Assembly (NCBI RefSeq): GCF_020443565.1 | Contig: NZ_JAIZZN010000011.1 | Coordinates: 1 to 64,000, forward strand | DNA length: 64,000 nucleotides | Direction: 5' to 3' | Origin: Clostridium sp. CS001 | GTDB lineage: Bacteria; Bacillota; Clostridia; Clostridiales; Clostridiaceae | Part shown: positions 26,005 through 35,486 of the stretch, piece after piece | How positions within the stretch are numbered: the stretch's first letter is position 1 | Layout: each line of letters begins with the position of its first letter | Position numbers and translations under genes: made by a program | The notes under the pieces: generated by a model | The model's database searches: none | What the model saw: only the letters and a program-made list of their open reading frames with translations | Told to the model about the DNA's origin: nothing

Positions 26005-26496
26005 TTAAAAATATCTTTCTGTCTTGAGATATCTTTTTCTACTTCTTATTTTGAAACTAAATATTAACATTCCTAAAACTCCACCGCTAAAATCAATTAT
26101 AATATCAAAAACATTTGAAGTTCGACCTGGTATATATCCTTGAATAAATTCATCTGCTACTGAAAAAAATAAAAGAAGAAATAGCACTAAAAATATCTGC
26201 GTACTTTTACATAACTTAAGCTGTCTTGCTACAGAACAAATCAATATGCTAAGAATTAAGTATTGAAAAAAGTGTGCATTCTTTCTTACATAATAGTTTG
26301 CATTACTAAATTTAATACTAGCTCTCTCCATAGTAGCTGGTGAAATATTTATAAACCTACTTATTACCTTCACAATCTCTTTACTGCTCTTTTGGGATAC
26401 TTCTCCTTGCCTAGTTCCATTATAAAAAATTACTGCAAGCCATGCAACACAGAGTAACCCTATAATTATTGTTTTTCCTTTTAAAAAATTTTTCAT
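26005..26496 (-). CDS. VanZ family membrane protein
   Basis: 163 residues with four hydrophobic segments. The VanZ pattern is visible: a first helix with WLAVIFYNGTRQG, then VRKNAHFFQYLILSILI, a helix ending FSVADEFIQGYIPGRTSNVFDIIIDFSGGVLG. The NAHF...Y and DE..Q...PGR..DV.D blocks are typical. VanZ proteins are linked to teicoplanin tolerance or lipid/glycan functions, but the role of chromosomal copies is not known. It stands between the LCP gene and a small membrane protein. AGGAGAAA precedes the ATG. Confidence 0.92.
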   Translation of the reverse strand: MKNFLKGKTIIIGLLCVAWLAVIFYNGTRQGEVSQKSSKEIVKVISRFINISPATMERASIKFSNANYYVRKNAHFFQYLILSILICSVARQLKLCKSTQIFLVLFLLLFFSVADEFIQGYIPGRTSNVFDIIIDFSGGVLGMLIFSFKIRSRKRYLKTERYF

Positions 26497-26817
26497 AAAT
26501 TTCTCCTATGCTTTTCTTTGCTATTTTTAAAATATAAGACTAATGTTATTATACTTCTATTTTAATTATAACCCTAGAGTTATGATTTATATCTCATCTG
26601 CCATGTGTATATACTTCCATATGTGTTGACTTATGTAATATATATACTTATAATTTATATATACAAGGAATATACTCAAACTTAGTCCTTTATTTAATTT
26701 CTATTCGTACCATAGTTTAAATTAATACATTAAACATTATATTTGCTTATAAACCTTTATTTCTAGGTTTACATATGAATCTGACCTTAGTTACCTATAA
26801 AGAGGGAGATGTACTCT
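26497..26817. other. Intergenic region without a recognisable gene
   Basis: This AT-rich 321-bp stretch separates divergent genes. I see no coding stretch and no strong hairpin. Promoters for both sides are expected here but none is clear enough to place. Confidence 0.4.
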
Positions 26818-26955
26818 ATGATAAAATTTTTACTAATTGCAATCATTATAATTATAAGTTACTTTATGCTTTTAGGTTTAATGAAAGCATCTGGTAAAAA
26901 GACACCCCCTATGCCTGATATACAAGATAATAAAACTGAAAATAATAATTTATAA
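26818..26955 (+). CDS. 45-residue membrane protein
   Basis: The short frame reads MIKFLLIAIIIIISYFMLLG, then a basic turn (MKASGKK) and a polar tail TPPMPDIQDNKTENNNL. It is a single-helix membrane protein with its tail probably in the cytoplasm. AGAGGGAG lies seven bases before the ATG. The composition is clearly protein-like although short. Family not recognised. Confidence 0.6.
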   Translation: MIKFLLIAIIIIISYFMLLGLMKASGKKTPPMPDIQDNKTENNNL

Positions 26956-27221
26956 TGTAAAATTAATTGTACTCATTTTCCGATTATATTAAAACAATTC
27001 TTAACTCCTATATAATTTACTTATGTTTATTCCTCTTCTATTATTATCATTTAACTTACTTTCATTTCATAATTCATATATTTTTATCAAGTATAGTTTC
27101 AATAACTTAATCATGATCTTCTAATATGCAAATAATTTATTGAACTCAAATTTAGCCTAAACTAATCCCGTTTTTAATATATTATTATAAGACAAATTCA
27201 AAACTAGGAGCTTGATTATTT

Positions 27222-29240
27222 ATGAAAGTCCACTTCAAAGAAAAATTTGCTAACTTTTTCATATTTATTTTAATAGTAACACTGCTTAGCTCATCAATTT
27301 ATATATTTTATAAATCTAATTCTACCATTAGTTTTTATGTGTCAACTTACGGTGCTGATACTAGCAACGGAAGTAAATCTCACCCTTTCAAAACCTTGGA
27401 AGCAGCAAATGATGCCATAATAAAGATTATGCAAAATAAAGCAACACATAAAAATATAACTGTTTTTCTCCGTGGGGGGAACTATTTTATAAGTAAAAGC
27501 TTTACCCTAGAAAAAATCGATTGCAAAAACGAAGAATTATCCATAAACTACAAAGCTTATAAAAATGAAAAAGTGTTTTTTATTGGAGGTTACAACCTAG
27601 AAGGCACTGATTTCAAACCCCTTAATGATAAAAATATACTTGCTAATTTTGTAGATAAACAAGTAGCTAAAAATATTCTCGTTGCCGATTTGTCCAAATA
27701 TCCTACAAATTTTAATAGTAGTAAAGATAATATAAATAATGCTCCTGAGTTGTTTTGTAATAATAATCCAATGACCATAGCTCGATATCCAAATGATGAA
27801 TTTGTTTCTACAGGGCAAATTATTAAGAAGACCAATGACCCTATAATTTCTTTTAAATATAATGGATATGAACCTTTACTTTGGAATAAAGATAAAAGCA
27901 TATGGATGAATGGTTATTGGTTTCATAATTGGAGCGATTCTACTATTAAAGTTTCAACTATTGATGTCTTTAATAGAATTATCACCTCTACTGATAAGTT
28001 ACCTTATGGAATAAAAGAAGATCAGAGATTTTATTTTTTTAATATATTAGAAGAACTTGATAAGGCAGGAGAATATTATATAGATTATGAAAAGAAGCTT
28101 TTATACTTTCTTCCGGATGCCCCTATTGAAAATTCAAAAATACAATTATCAGAGCTTACTGAACCTTTTATAAGAATGAAGGATGTATCAAATATAACTA
28201 TTGAAGGTATTATCTTCGAAAATAGCAGAGGTACTTCCATTGTAATTGAAGATGGAAGAAATAATAAAATTAAAAATTGTGTAATAAGAAATATTTCACA
28301 AAATGCTATCTCTATAAATGGTGGAATAAACAACGGAGTGGAAAACTGTAAAATTTATAATACTGGAACAGGTGGTCTAGTTGTTAATGGAGGGAATAGG
28401 GACACTCTTACTTCCTGTAATAACTATGCCTTAAATAATGAAATATATAATTATTCAAGAATAAAGAAAACCTATAGCGCAGCGATTGATATTTCTGGAG
28501 TTGGCGTAAGCGCTTCTCACAACAGTATTCACGATGCCCCCCATACAGCAATTTTATTTTCTGGTAATGATCATTTGCTAGAGTATAATGAAATATATAA
28601 TGTAGCAAATGAAACAGATGATGTTGGAGCTATATATGCCGGCAGAGATTGGACATTTAGAGGAAACATAATAAGATATAATTATTTGCATAACATTGAT
28701 AATAATATTGGTGATTTTAATGTGTCTGGGGTCTATTTAGATGATTGCATGAGTAGTGCATTAATTTATGGAAATGTATTTTGTAAAGTTAAAAATCCAA
28801 TTCTCATCGGGGGTGGAAGGGATAATATTATAGTAAACAATATTATTGTGGATTGCAAGAATTCTATTGACTTTGATGAAAGAGGATTAGCTCAGAATTT
28901 AGATGAAGATCAATTGTACACAAACTTAAAGAAAGTTCCATATAAAAGTAAGATTTGGACTAATAAATATCCTGAACTTAAAGACTTACTAAAGGATGGC
29001 AATCCTGGAATTCCCATTAATAATATCATTAGGAATAATATACTTTATCAAACTAAGATGCCATCAATTTGTGACTCTGTTATTAAGTACGGCAATGCTA
29101 AAAATAATATTTACTATGATGTAAATCCTGGGTTCATAAATTTGTCTGAAATGGACTTTAGATTGAGTAAAAACTCTATAATATTTAAAGAAATTAAAGA
29201 TTTTAAAAATATTCCTTTTGAGAATATTGGAAAAAAATGA
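27222..29240 (+). CDS. Secreted right-handed parallel beta-helix protein
   Basis: 672 residues. An N-terminal hydrophobic segment (FFIFILIVTLLSSSIYIF) anchors or exports it. FYVSTYGADTSNGSKSHPFKTLEAA at 40-65 is the DUF1565-like entry of polysaccharide-active beta-helix proteins, and the middle shows repeating rungs such as NITIEGIIFENSRG, NKIKNCVIRNIS, NGVENCKIYNTG and NIIVNNIIVDCKN. Relatives include pectate- and alginate-lyase-like enzymes; here no catalytic set can be named. Location at the edge of the polysaccharide locus suggests action on surface or environmental glycan. AGGAG lies 11 bases before the ATG. Confidence 0.88.
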   Translation: MKVHFKEKFANFFIFILIVTLLSSSIYIFYKSNSTISFYVSTYGADTSNGSKSHPFKTLEAANDAIIKIMQNKATHKNITVFLRGGNYFISKSFTLEKIDCKNEELSINYKAYKNEKVFFIGGYNLEGTDFKPLNDKNILANFVDKQVAKNILVADLSKYPTNFNSSKDNINNAPELFCNNNPMTIARYPNDEFVSTGQIIKKTNDPIISFKYNGYEPLLWNKDKSIWMNGYWFHNWSDSTIKVSTIDVFNRIITSTDKLPYGIKEDQRFYFFNILEELDKAGEYYIDYEKKLLYFLPDAPIENSKIQLSELTEPFIRMKDVSNITIEGIIFENSRGTSIVIEDGRNNKIKNCVIRNISQNAISINGGINNGVENCKIYNTGTGGLVVNGGNRDTLTSCNNYALNNEIYNYSRIKKTYSAAIDISGVGVSASHNSIHDAPHTAILFSGNDHLLEYNEIYNVANETDDVGAIYAGRDWTFRGNIIRYNYLHNIDNNIGDFNVSGVYLDDCMSSALIYGNVFCKVKNPILIGGGRDNIIVNNIIVDCKNSIDFDERGLAQNLDEDQLYTNLKKVPYKSKIWTNKYPELKDLLKDGNPGIPINNIIRNNILYQTKMPSICDSVIKYGNAKNNIYYDVNPGFINLSEMDFRLSKNSIIFKEIKDFKNIPFENIGKK

Positions 29241-29344
29241 TGTAGTTAGTTGTATACTTTTATAATTGATATAATAACTCTAGCTTATTCTCTTCACATT
29301 TCCTATTAAATGCTTTATTCAGCTGAAAAATTAGCGCATTTTAA

Positions 29345-29650
29345 ACAGGACTTTATCTTCATAAATATGTTTAAGGAGTTGATCTAAAGTTACACTTATA
29401 TCTCCAACCTAATACCATACACTTCCCATTATTTTTTCAGTGCATTAGCCATCCGCTGTGGGTTTCTCTCAGTATACCGTAGAAGTTTGAAACTATCTTA
29501 CCCCTAATAACTGCATATTTGTGAGCATAACTAAAATCACTGTCCTTTGTCTTTCAGTTCTTACAAAATCTCCACCAACAGTATACCATATTCTCAAATA
29601 AGGATTTGAGTCCGGTTTTGTAACATTCTAAATATTCATTTATCTAGAAT
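29345..29650 (-). pseudogene. Decayed LCP gene fragment
   Basis: Short stretches match the nearby intact LCP gene on the same strand: TTTCAGTTCTTACAAAATCT followed by CCACC corresponds to the RTERQ/GGDFV region, TCTTCATAAATA to its 3' end and TTTTGTAAC further inward. Spacing is compressed and the frame is broken in several places. It appears to be a degraded second copy. Confidence 0.7.
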
Positions 29651-29759
29651 ATAAGTGCTAAACCTTACTTTAAACAGGATTTGAAAAGGTATTGATTCAA
29701 CCCATCAATACCTTTTAATTTTGGTATACAAACTAAAAAGTTACTTCTAGAATACCCTA

Positions 29760-30095
29760 CAAAGATATTTCAACTAAGTCAAAGGCATTATATGCCTCCT
29801 CCTCGCCTAAGAACGGTACATGACTAAAGCTTCTTATATCGCCCTCAAGTATACAGGCTACAGAATTTTTCTTATTAAGAAGATTAAAGATATGAGAAAT
29901 GGCATCATGCCCACTATAGCCCTTTCTGAATCAGAAGGATATTTTGTCGGCTTCGGTTTCTGAAATAGGATCAAATGCTAGTAAATTGCGAACCTGCATT
30001 TCCCTATCTATCATTGTTGGAATACTAAAAGGTCCTTTTTCTACTTTTCCTCATTTTTCAATATATACTTGTTTTAAAGCTTGCATTTGTAGTTT
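29760..30095 (-). pseudogene. Group II intron reverse transcriptase, internal fragment
   Basis: The conceptual minus-strand translation gives ALKQVYIEK-stop-GKVEKGPFSIPTM, then IDREMQVRNLLAFDPISETE, ADKISF-stop-FRKGYSGHDAISHIFNLL and ILEGDIRSF. These follow the order of the RT blocks of group II intron proteins (VYIPK..GK.RPL.IPTM.DRAMQ, LLALEPIAE..AD..SYGFR, DAI, LEGDI..CF). Two in-frame TGA codons and truncation at both ends make it dead. The reading then runs into unrelated sequence (HVPFLGEEEAYNAFDLVEIS). It is a different intron type from the one at the left edge. Confidence 0.78.
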
Positions 30096-30242
30096 TTAGA
30101 GTTCAGTTTATTTATTGATATCATTTTATCTAATATCTTAACCCAAGTTACTTCATACCTTCACACCGATGCTAAACTATCACCATCCCAATAGTTTTTA
30201 TTGTTTGTCTAGATATTTAGAGTTTTCTTTTATTTTTAGTAA

Positions 30243-31661
30243 CTAAATATTTATATCATTCGGCTTCTCGTTATTATTTCGTTTTTTTCTTTTATCTTTA
30301 TTTTTTAATTTACATCTCTTCTCTTTATCATTAGAATAGTAATCATATCCATAGCCTATAAATGACCTCTTGTCTACTTTATTTAATACAGTTCCAATTA
30401 TTGTAGCATTAATGTTTAATAGTAGTTGTTTTGATTTTCTACAAATTTCTATTTTTGATTCCTCAGAACTTATTACTAATATTACTCCAATTTTCTCAGT
30501 AACCAAGGTAAGAGCATCTGTAAATGCAATTAGTGGCGGAGTATCTAGAAATACGTAATCATACTTCTTTTCCATATCCTTAATAAAATCCTTCATTTTC
30601 AGAGATGATAATAACTCCGATGGGTTGTAATTAGCTATTCCAGCAGTTAGTACATCAAGATTATCGTCAATTCTTATTAAAACTTCCTCCACTTTTCTTC
30701 CCTGTAAAACTACATCCACTAGACCATTTTCATTATTAGTAATATTAAAGTGTCTATGTACACAAGGTCTCCTAAGATCACAATCAATAAGTAAAATCCT
30801 TTTTCCTGTTTGTGCTATGGTGGAAGCAATATTTGTGGAAACTAAAGTTTTACCATCTTTAGGGACTGAGCTACAAATCATTAGGGTCTTTACGCCTCTA
30901 TTTATCATTGAAAACAACAAATTCGTTCGTATGGATTTAAAGGCTTCTGTAACTAAAGACTCAGGATCCTTTTTTACAATAAGATTGACCATTTTATTTT
31001 GTTTTGGAATTAACCCTATCACCGGTAGGTTTAAATATCTTTGTACATCATCCTCATTTTTAATTGTGCTATTTAAATATTCAATTAATAAAACTACTCC
31101 AAATGATAACATTAAACCTATCAAAAATCCCATAGCGATATTTAATTTCTTATTAGGAGTTATAGGAGTCACAGGAACTAATGCCTTGTCCATTATTTTT
31201 GTACTTCCTGAAGGTAATAATTTTTGGGACTCTTCAACAAATGATTTAGTTAAGGCATTTGCTCTTTCTGCAGCTATTTCTGGAGTTTCGCCCTTGTAAG
31301 CTATATTTATTATCTGAGTATCCGCTTCAGGTGTGATATATGCATTTGACATAAATTCTTCTGCAAGCAACCCTAGATTTAACCTTTCAGCAGCATTTTC
31401 AGCTACCACCCTTGACTTTGCAATTTGAATATAGGTCTTTATTAAATCCTGATACATTATTACTTCACTTTGGGTAATCTTATCTGTACTATCTTTCCCA
31501 ACAATGATTGTACATTTAGCCTCATATAACGGCTTAATTCCGTAAAAACTTAAAATTCCAACAGCTAGTGTTAACGAAATTGTTATTAATAACATAAGAA
31601 TAATCCTCTTTCTGATTATATTAAAAAGATCCTTCAGTTCTATATAGTTTTCTTCTTTCAT
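30243..31661 (-). CDS. Fused Wzz/tyrosine autokinase of polysaccharide synthesis (CpsC-CpsD type)
   Basis: 472 residues. Residues 1-195 are a Wzz chain-length domain with membrane helices at about 19-39 and 173-193 and the Pro-rich motif PVTPITPNKK before the second helix. Residues from 230 form a BY-kinase: Walker A SSVPKDGKT at 264-272, Walker A' LLIDCDLRRP at 290-299 and FLDTPPLIAFTDA as Walker B. The tail has clustered tyrosines (GYGYDYYSN) and a basic end. In Firmicutes these two functions are usually separate genes. It controls chain length and is balanced by the CpsB-type phosphatase at 52691. The ATG at 31659-31661 has GGAGG seven bases ahead; a longer frame lacks a ribosome site. Confidence 0.94.
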   Translation of the reverse strand: MKEENYIELKDLFNIIRKRIILMLLITISLTLAVGILSFYGIKPLYEAKCTIIVGKDSTDKITQSEVIMYQDLIKTYIQIAKSRVVAENAAERLNLGLLAEEFMSNAYITPEADTQIINIAYKGETPEIAAERANALTKSFVEESQKLLPSGSTKIMDKALVPVTPITPNKKLNIAMGFLIGLMLSFGVVLLIEYLNSTIKNEDDVQRYLNLPVIGLIPKQNKMVNLIVKKDPESLVTEAFKSIRTNLLFSMINRGVKTLMICSSVPKDGKTLVSTNIASTIAQTGKRILLIDCDLRRPCVHRHFNITNNENGLVDVVLQGRKVEEVLIRIDDNLDVLTAGIANYNPSELLSSLKMKDFIKDMEKKYDYVFLDTPPLIAFTDALTLVTEKIGVILVISSEESKIEICRKSKQLLLNINATIIGTVLNKVDKRSFIGYGYDYYSNDKEKRCKLKNKDKRKKRNNNEKPNDINI

Positions 31662-31701
31662 AATATTCCTCCATCTAATTGTAATTTTATTACACATATG
31701 T

Positions 31702-31730
31702 ATTGTATTGTTTACAGGCTTTTTTGTCAA
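31702..31730 (-). promoter_or_regulatory. Consensus sigma-A promoter of the Wzz/kinase gene
   Basis: TTGACA (31725-31730), 17-base spacer, TACAAT (31702-31707) on the minus strand. The transcript start would be about 35 bases before the start codon. Confidence 0.78.
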
Positions 31731-32127
31731 GCTTAGTTTTATATAAGTTTATTATTTGAACCAAAATATATTGCTTTCTAAATTTCAATTATTTTGTTTT
31801 AATTATTATACTTTATGCATTGAGCCAGTTATATACCAAAATAACGTTCCAGTTTTTGATACTTCAGGAGATTATAAATTCACTTTAGAGGATCAAGTTT
31901 TACATATATTATAGAATATAACATTTGCATCTCGCTTCGCATCTCTCATTTTCACTCAATTCATCACTTTAGTTGTTCATGAACCGTAGATGTAATTTCA
32001 ATGTCTTGCTGAGTTTGAAATTTTCTAGATAAGTTGTAGTGCGTCAAAATATAGCTTTATGAAACTGAATTTCTAAGTAAAATTATAACTATAATACTAA
32101 TAATTATTTAGTGATTAATTACTTTTT

Positions 32128-32190
32128 TAATAAGCATAAAATAAGCTCCTAATGACTTGACATCATCAGGAGCTTATTTTATGCTTATTA
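32128..32190. terminator. Perfect 23-bp inverted repeat, likely bidirectional terminator
   Basis: The arms 32128-32150 and 32168-32190 (TAATAAGCATAAAATAAGCT ... and complement) are perfect over 23 bp with a 17-base loop. It separates the MurJ transcript remains from the kinase promoter. The unusually long perfect arms also allow a mobile-element relic. Confidence 0.65.
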
Positions 32191-32464
32191 TTAAAACTAG
32201 AGAAATGAAAAGGAAGAACCCCAAACCGTCCAAAGCAAAAATTCTTTCCTTAAAATAAGAGCGATAGCTCTTACAACTACTTATTTTGATAAGATTATTT
32301 TCACAATTATGCAAATGCTTTAAATAAGTTTCTTTTGAAAATAAGATAAATATTTTGATGAACATATTAGAACGCTTAATATAGGGAGTTTGGCATGTCC
32401 ATTTTGTGGAACTAAGCATGCACTAATACTAAATCAGCTATAAAAATTAAGATAGTATATTCTC

Positions 32465-32690
32465 AAATAATTTTTTTTAATATCTTTGCAGATACGCCCT
32501 GACTAAACAATTTTAAGGTACATCATTAACAAAAATGGAACCTGCCGCGATAATTGCCCCGTCTTAAATCTTAACACCTTTTAAGAATATGAACATTATC
32601 CATAATATATCCACTTCCAAACTCTAATATAGCACCCTCACCTACATAAATATATGCACCTTTTCGGCTAGAAAATAACTGAGCGATTAT
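32465..32690 (-). pseudogene. Broken hexapeptide-repeat (LbH) acyltransferase
   Basis: Minus-strand conceptual translation gives GAYIYVGEGAILEFGSGYIM, then, after a frameshift and stop, DGAIIAAGSIFVNDVP and, after another shift, LFSQGVSAKILKKI. The GAIIAAGS..V.DVP..........AK..KK pattern is the C-terminal end of left-handed beta-helix acetyltransferases used in surface-sugar modification. It lies just behind the MurJ gene and is no longer functional. Confidence 0.68.
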
Positions 32691-32717
32691 GAAAATCAAT
32701 ATCGTATAATCATAACC

Positions 32718-34274
32718 TTATCCTAAGTTTATTATGGTCTTAATCTTTCTTTTGGTGATCCCTACAATAATTTTATACTCTTTAACATTTAAAAGACTCA
32801 GCATAATAAAATATACACCCGCTCCAATAGAAATTGAACAGATAAGAATTATTGAATTACCCTTAAAATTTGTACCTAAATAGGCTAATGATTTGCTAAC
32901 CACATATATTGCTAATCCCATTATAATAGAAGAAACTATAATTCTAGAACCACTATCCAAAATTTCTTTTTCATTAATCCCACCGAGCTTTCTTCTCAAA
33001 TTTATTATAAGTAAAGTCGAACTTACTATGGCAGCAGATACATTCGAAATTGCGAGACCGCCAATGCCCATTATTGGCACCATAATAATATTCATACCTA
33101 TGCAGGTACATAGCCCCAATATGCCATTAATCATAGGAGTTTTTGTGTCCTTTAAGGCATAGAATGATCTATTGCACACATCTCTTATACCATAAAATAC
33201 CATACCGAAAACAAGATACAATAGTGGTATGGATGTCATACTAACTGCACTATTATCAAATGCACCATGCTTGAAAATAACACTTATAACCGTAGATCGC
33301 AAAATCATAAGTCCTACAGCAGATGGTATCATAATCAGATTTATATTATTTATGGCTTTTGAAATATGTGCTTTAAATGATTCAAAATCCTTACTCGTTC
33401 CATCTATAGATAAAGTAGGATATATCACAGTAATAATTGGCAATGCAAAAGTACCATATACAAGAGTACTTATTTTTATGGCAAAATCCATGGAGACAAT
33501 ACTTCCATCCGGAAGACCAGAAGCCATTATCCTATCTACAAGTGTATTTATCTGATTCACTCCAGTGCCAATAAGTACCGGTATAATTAACGTAAGCATC
33601 TTCTTTATTCTTGAATCATTAATATTAATTTTAAATCTATACTTGTACCCATTCTTTAAAAGGCAAGGTATTTGAATAAATATTTGAAGCCCAAACCCAA
33701 TTAAGGTCACGATTACAAGACCATATATTCCGGATTTAGCACCTAATAAATTATAAATGATTATTGGTATACTTACAACAAACCCAGTCAAAGTCGATGC
33801 TGTAAATTTATTCAGTGTATGTAACATTGAAATGTACCCTGCAGTGGTACTCATAAATAAAATATTAAGCACACTTAGTCGTGTAAGTTCAACAGTAAGA
33901 TTATACTTTTCACCTATAAACTTTGGAGCTATTATATGTACAATGCTTGGTGCATATATCCATCCAAAGATAAAGATCACTATAGACATTATAAATAGTA
34001 AGTTAATTATAGAGTTGGCAAACTCATACATATCTTTCCGTCCACCGTTCTTATAACTTTCGCTCAAAGCAGGTATAAATGTAGTAGCAATTGCCGCCCC
34101 AATAACACCAAATAATAAATCTGGTATAGTCATTGACATTGTGTATGCATCTGTACTTAATGTAGCCCCAAAAGTTGATGCAATAGTAGCATCTCGTAAT
34201 AGTCCAAATATTTTACTGATAATTGTTATTACAATTACTATTCCGGTTGATTTAATTAAATTTTTCTGAGTCAT
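32718..34274 (-). CDS. murJ: MurJ/MviN family lipid flippase
   Basis: 518 residues with about 14 membrane helices. The N-terminal blocks KIFGLLRDATIASTFGAT, DAYTMSMTIPDLLFGVIGAAIATTFIPALSE and the central KKMLTLIIPVLIGTGVNQINTLVDR are MurJ/MOP-superfamily hallmarks. MurJ flips lipid II for peptidoglycan. Within this locus it could instead, or additionally, flip the polysaccharide repeat unit, since the Wzx gene at 42563-43558 is broken. The ATG follows GAGGAGGAATC. The gene is first after the deacetylase in the leftward direction. Confidence 0.92.
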   Translation of the reverse strand: MTQKNLIKSTGIVIVITIISKIFGLLRDATIASTFGATLSTDAYTMSMTIPDLLFGVIGAAIATTFIPALSESYKNGGRKDMYEFANSIINLLFIMSIVIFIFGWIYAPSIVHIIAPKFIGEKYNLTVELTRLSVLNILFMSTTAGYISMLHTLNKFTASTLTGFVVSIPIIIYNLLGAKSGIYGLVIVTLIGFGLQIFIQIPCLLKNGYKYRFKININDSRIKKMLTLIIPVLIGTGVNQINTLVDRIMASGLPDGSIVSMDFAIKISTLVYGTFALPIITVIYPTLSIDGTSKDFESFKAHISKAINNINLIMIPSAVGLMILRSTVISVIFKHGAFDNSAVSMTSIPLLYLVFGMVFYGIRDVCNRSFYALKDTKTPMINGILGLCTCIGMNIIMVPIMGIGGLAISNVSAAIVSSTLLIINLRRKLGGINEKEILDSGSRIIVSSIIMGLAIYVVSKSLAYLGTNFKGNSIILICSISIGAGVYFIMLSLLNVKEYKIIVGITKRKIKTIINLG

Positions 34275-34345
34275 GATTCCTCCTCTTTGAACTCCTTAAA
34301 TTGCTGTACTTCAATCAATGTACCGCATACACAAAATTAAAATTA

Positions 34346-35341
34346 TTACTTATGCTTGCTTCTCCTTACGAATTTAGTTCCAAATATAGCTCTACATAGG
34401 CTAGAACTTGTATATACCTTAAATAAATTGGGTTTAACTTCTCCATTCATCCTTGGAATTTTCAGCTTATTTGTAATTGTTGATATTGCGCCCCTTTCAG
34501 TATATAAAGCATATTCGTATCCCAATTTTACTAACTCATTATTCAATTCTGGCGAATAGTTCTCAAAATTACCATAAGGTAGTATAAAGGTATCTACATT
34601 AATTTTTAAGTTATCATCTATCAAAGCCTTCGATTCCGCTAGCTCCCAATGTAACCAATCTCCTCTTGATAATTCTAATAAAGGATGCGACATTGTATGA
34701 CATGCAAATCTTACATTTTTATTTAACTGAATATTTTTTAGTATTTCCCATGAAATAAAATCTTCATCTGGTATTCTCATATACTTAATTAGTTCTTTAA
34801 TACTCTCGTCACTTAAATACTTGATTCTATCGAAAACATCATTAAAAGAAATAGCCCTTCTTAACTCTTTAAATTCAAACCAATCGCCTATAAGATATAA
34901 CATTTTTTCATGATCTAAATAAAATTTGTGACCTGCTATTCTCATTAATTTAGAAATGAGATAGTTCCTTTCATCACTCTCTATAAGACCAGGAATTATT
35001 CCAAGTGTAAATGGTATATCGAACTCTTTTAATATTGGATATCCATATTTGTAAAATGACTGTTTTGCATCATCTACAGTAACTGCTACTGTTCTATTAG
35101 GTATATTACAATTATTATAAACCATATTAAACATATGATCTAAAGGCACAACATTACAATTTTCTTTTAAATATTTAATATTTTTTCTTATATTAACTTC
35201 ATCAAACTTCCCATGATTATTTGGATACATATGCAAATATAATAATGTACAATTATTTTTAAAAACCTTATTTAAAATTGATTCAAATGTTAAGATAAAT
35301 GAAGATGTACATGTAATCACTTCTTTAATATAACTATTCAT
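34346..35341 (-). CDS. Polysaccharide deacetylase family protein
   Basis: 331 residues without a clear signal peptide. The NodB-homology core begins near residue 85: VAVTVDDAKQSF holds the motif-1 Asp pair (DD), CHTMSHPLL is the metal-binding His-x4-5-His motif near 215, and FILPYGNFENYSP is motif 3. The general base Asp and both histidines are present, so a hydrolase acting on N-acetylated or other acylated sugars is likely. The cytoplasmic look suggests action on sugar intermediates, or that export is by an unusual route. Located between murJ and a glycosyltransferase in the locus. AAGGGAG precedes the ATG. Confidence 0.88.
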   Translation of the reverse strand: MNSYIKEVITCTSSFILTFESILNKVFKNNCTLLYLHMYPNNHGKFDEVNIRKNIKYLKENCNVVPLDHMFNMVYNNCNIPNRTVAVTVDDAKQSFYKYGYPILKEFDIPFTLGIIPGLIESDERNYLISKLMRIAGHKFYLDHEKMLYLIGDWFEFKELRRAISFNDVFDRIKYLSDESIKELIKYMRIPDEDFISWEILKNIQLNKNVRFACHTMSHPLLELSRGDWLHWELAESKALIDDNLKINVDTFILPYGNFENYSPELNNELVKLGYEYALYTERGAISTITNKLKIPRMNGEVKPNLFKVYTSSSLCRAIFGTKFVRRSKHK

Positions 35342-35486
35342 AAAATCTCCCTTGCTTTATATAAAATTTTAATAACATAAGTATTGGACTGATAAAATTC
35401 TCCAGGTTAATAATTCCTTACTAGTGACATTGTAAATGTTAAATTATTTCATTTTATTTTTTCTCAAAGTATTTAAAATTTTAATT

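Noticed and set aside
31803-31914. Plus-strand stretch ending VFDTSGDYKFTLEDQVLHIL
   Set aside because: It looks protein-like at its end but has no start or upstream continuation and no family could be named.
32174-32419. An 81-codon open frame on the minus strand
   Set aside because: It has no ribosome site, runs into a perfect hairpin, and its translation matches nothing I recognise; it lies among decayed sequence.
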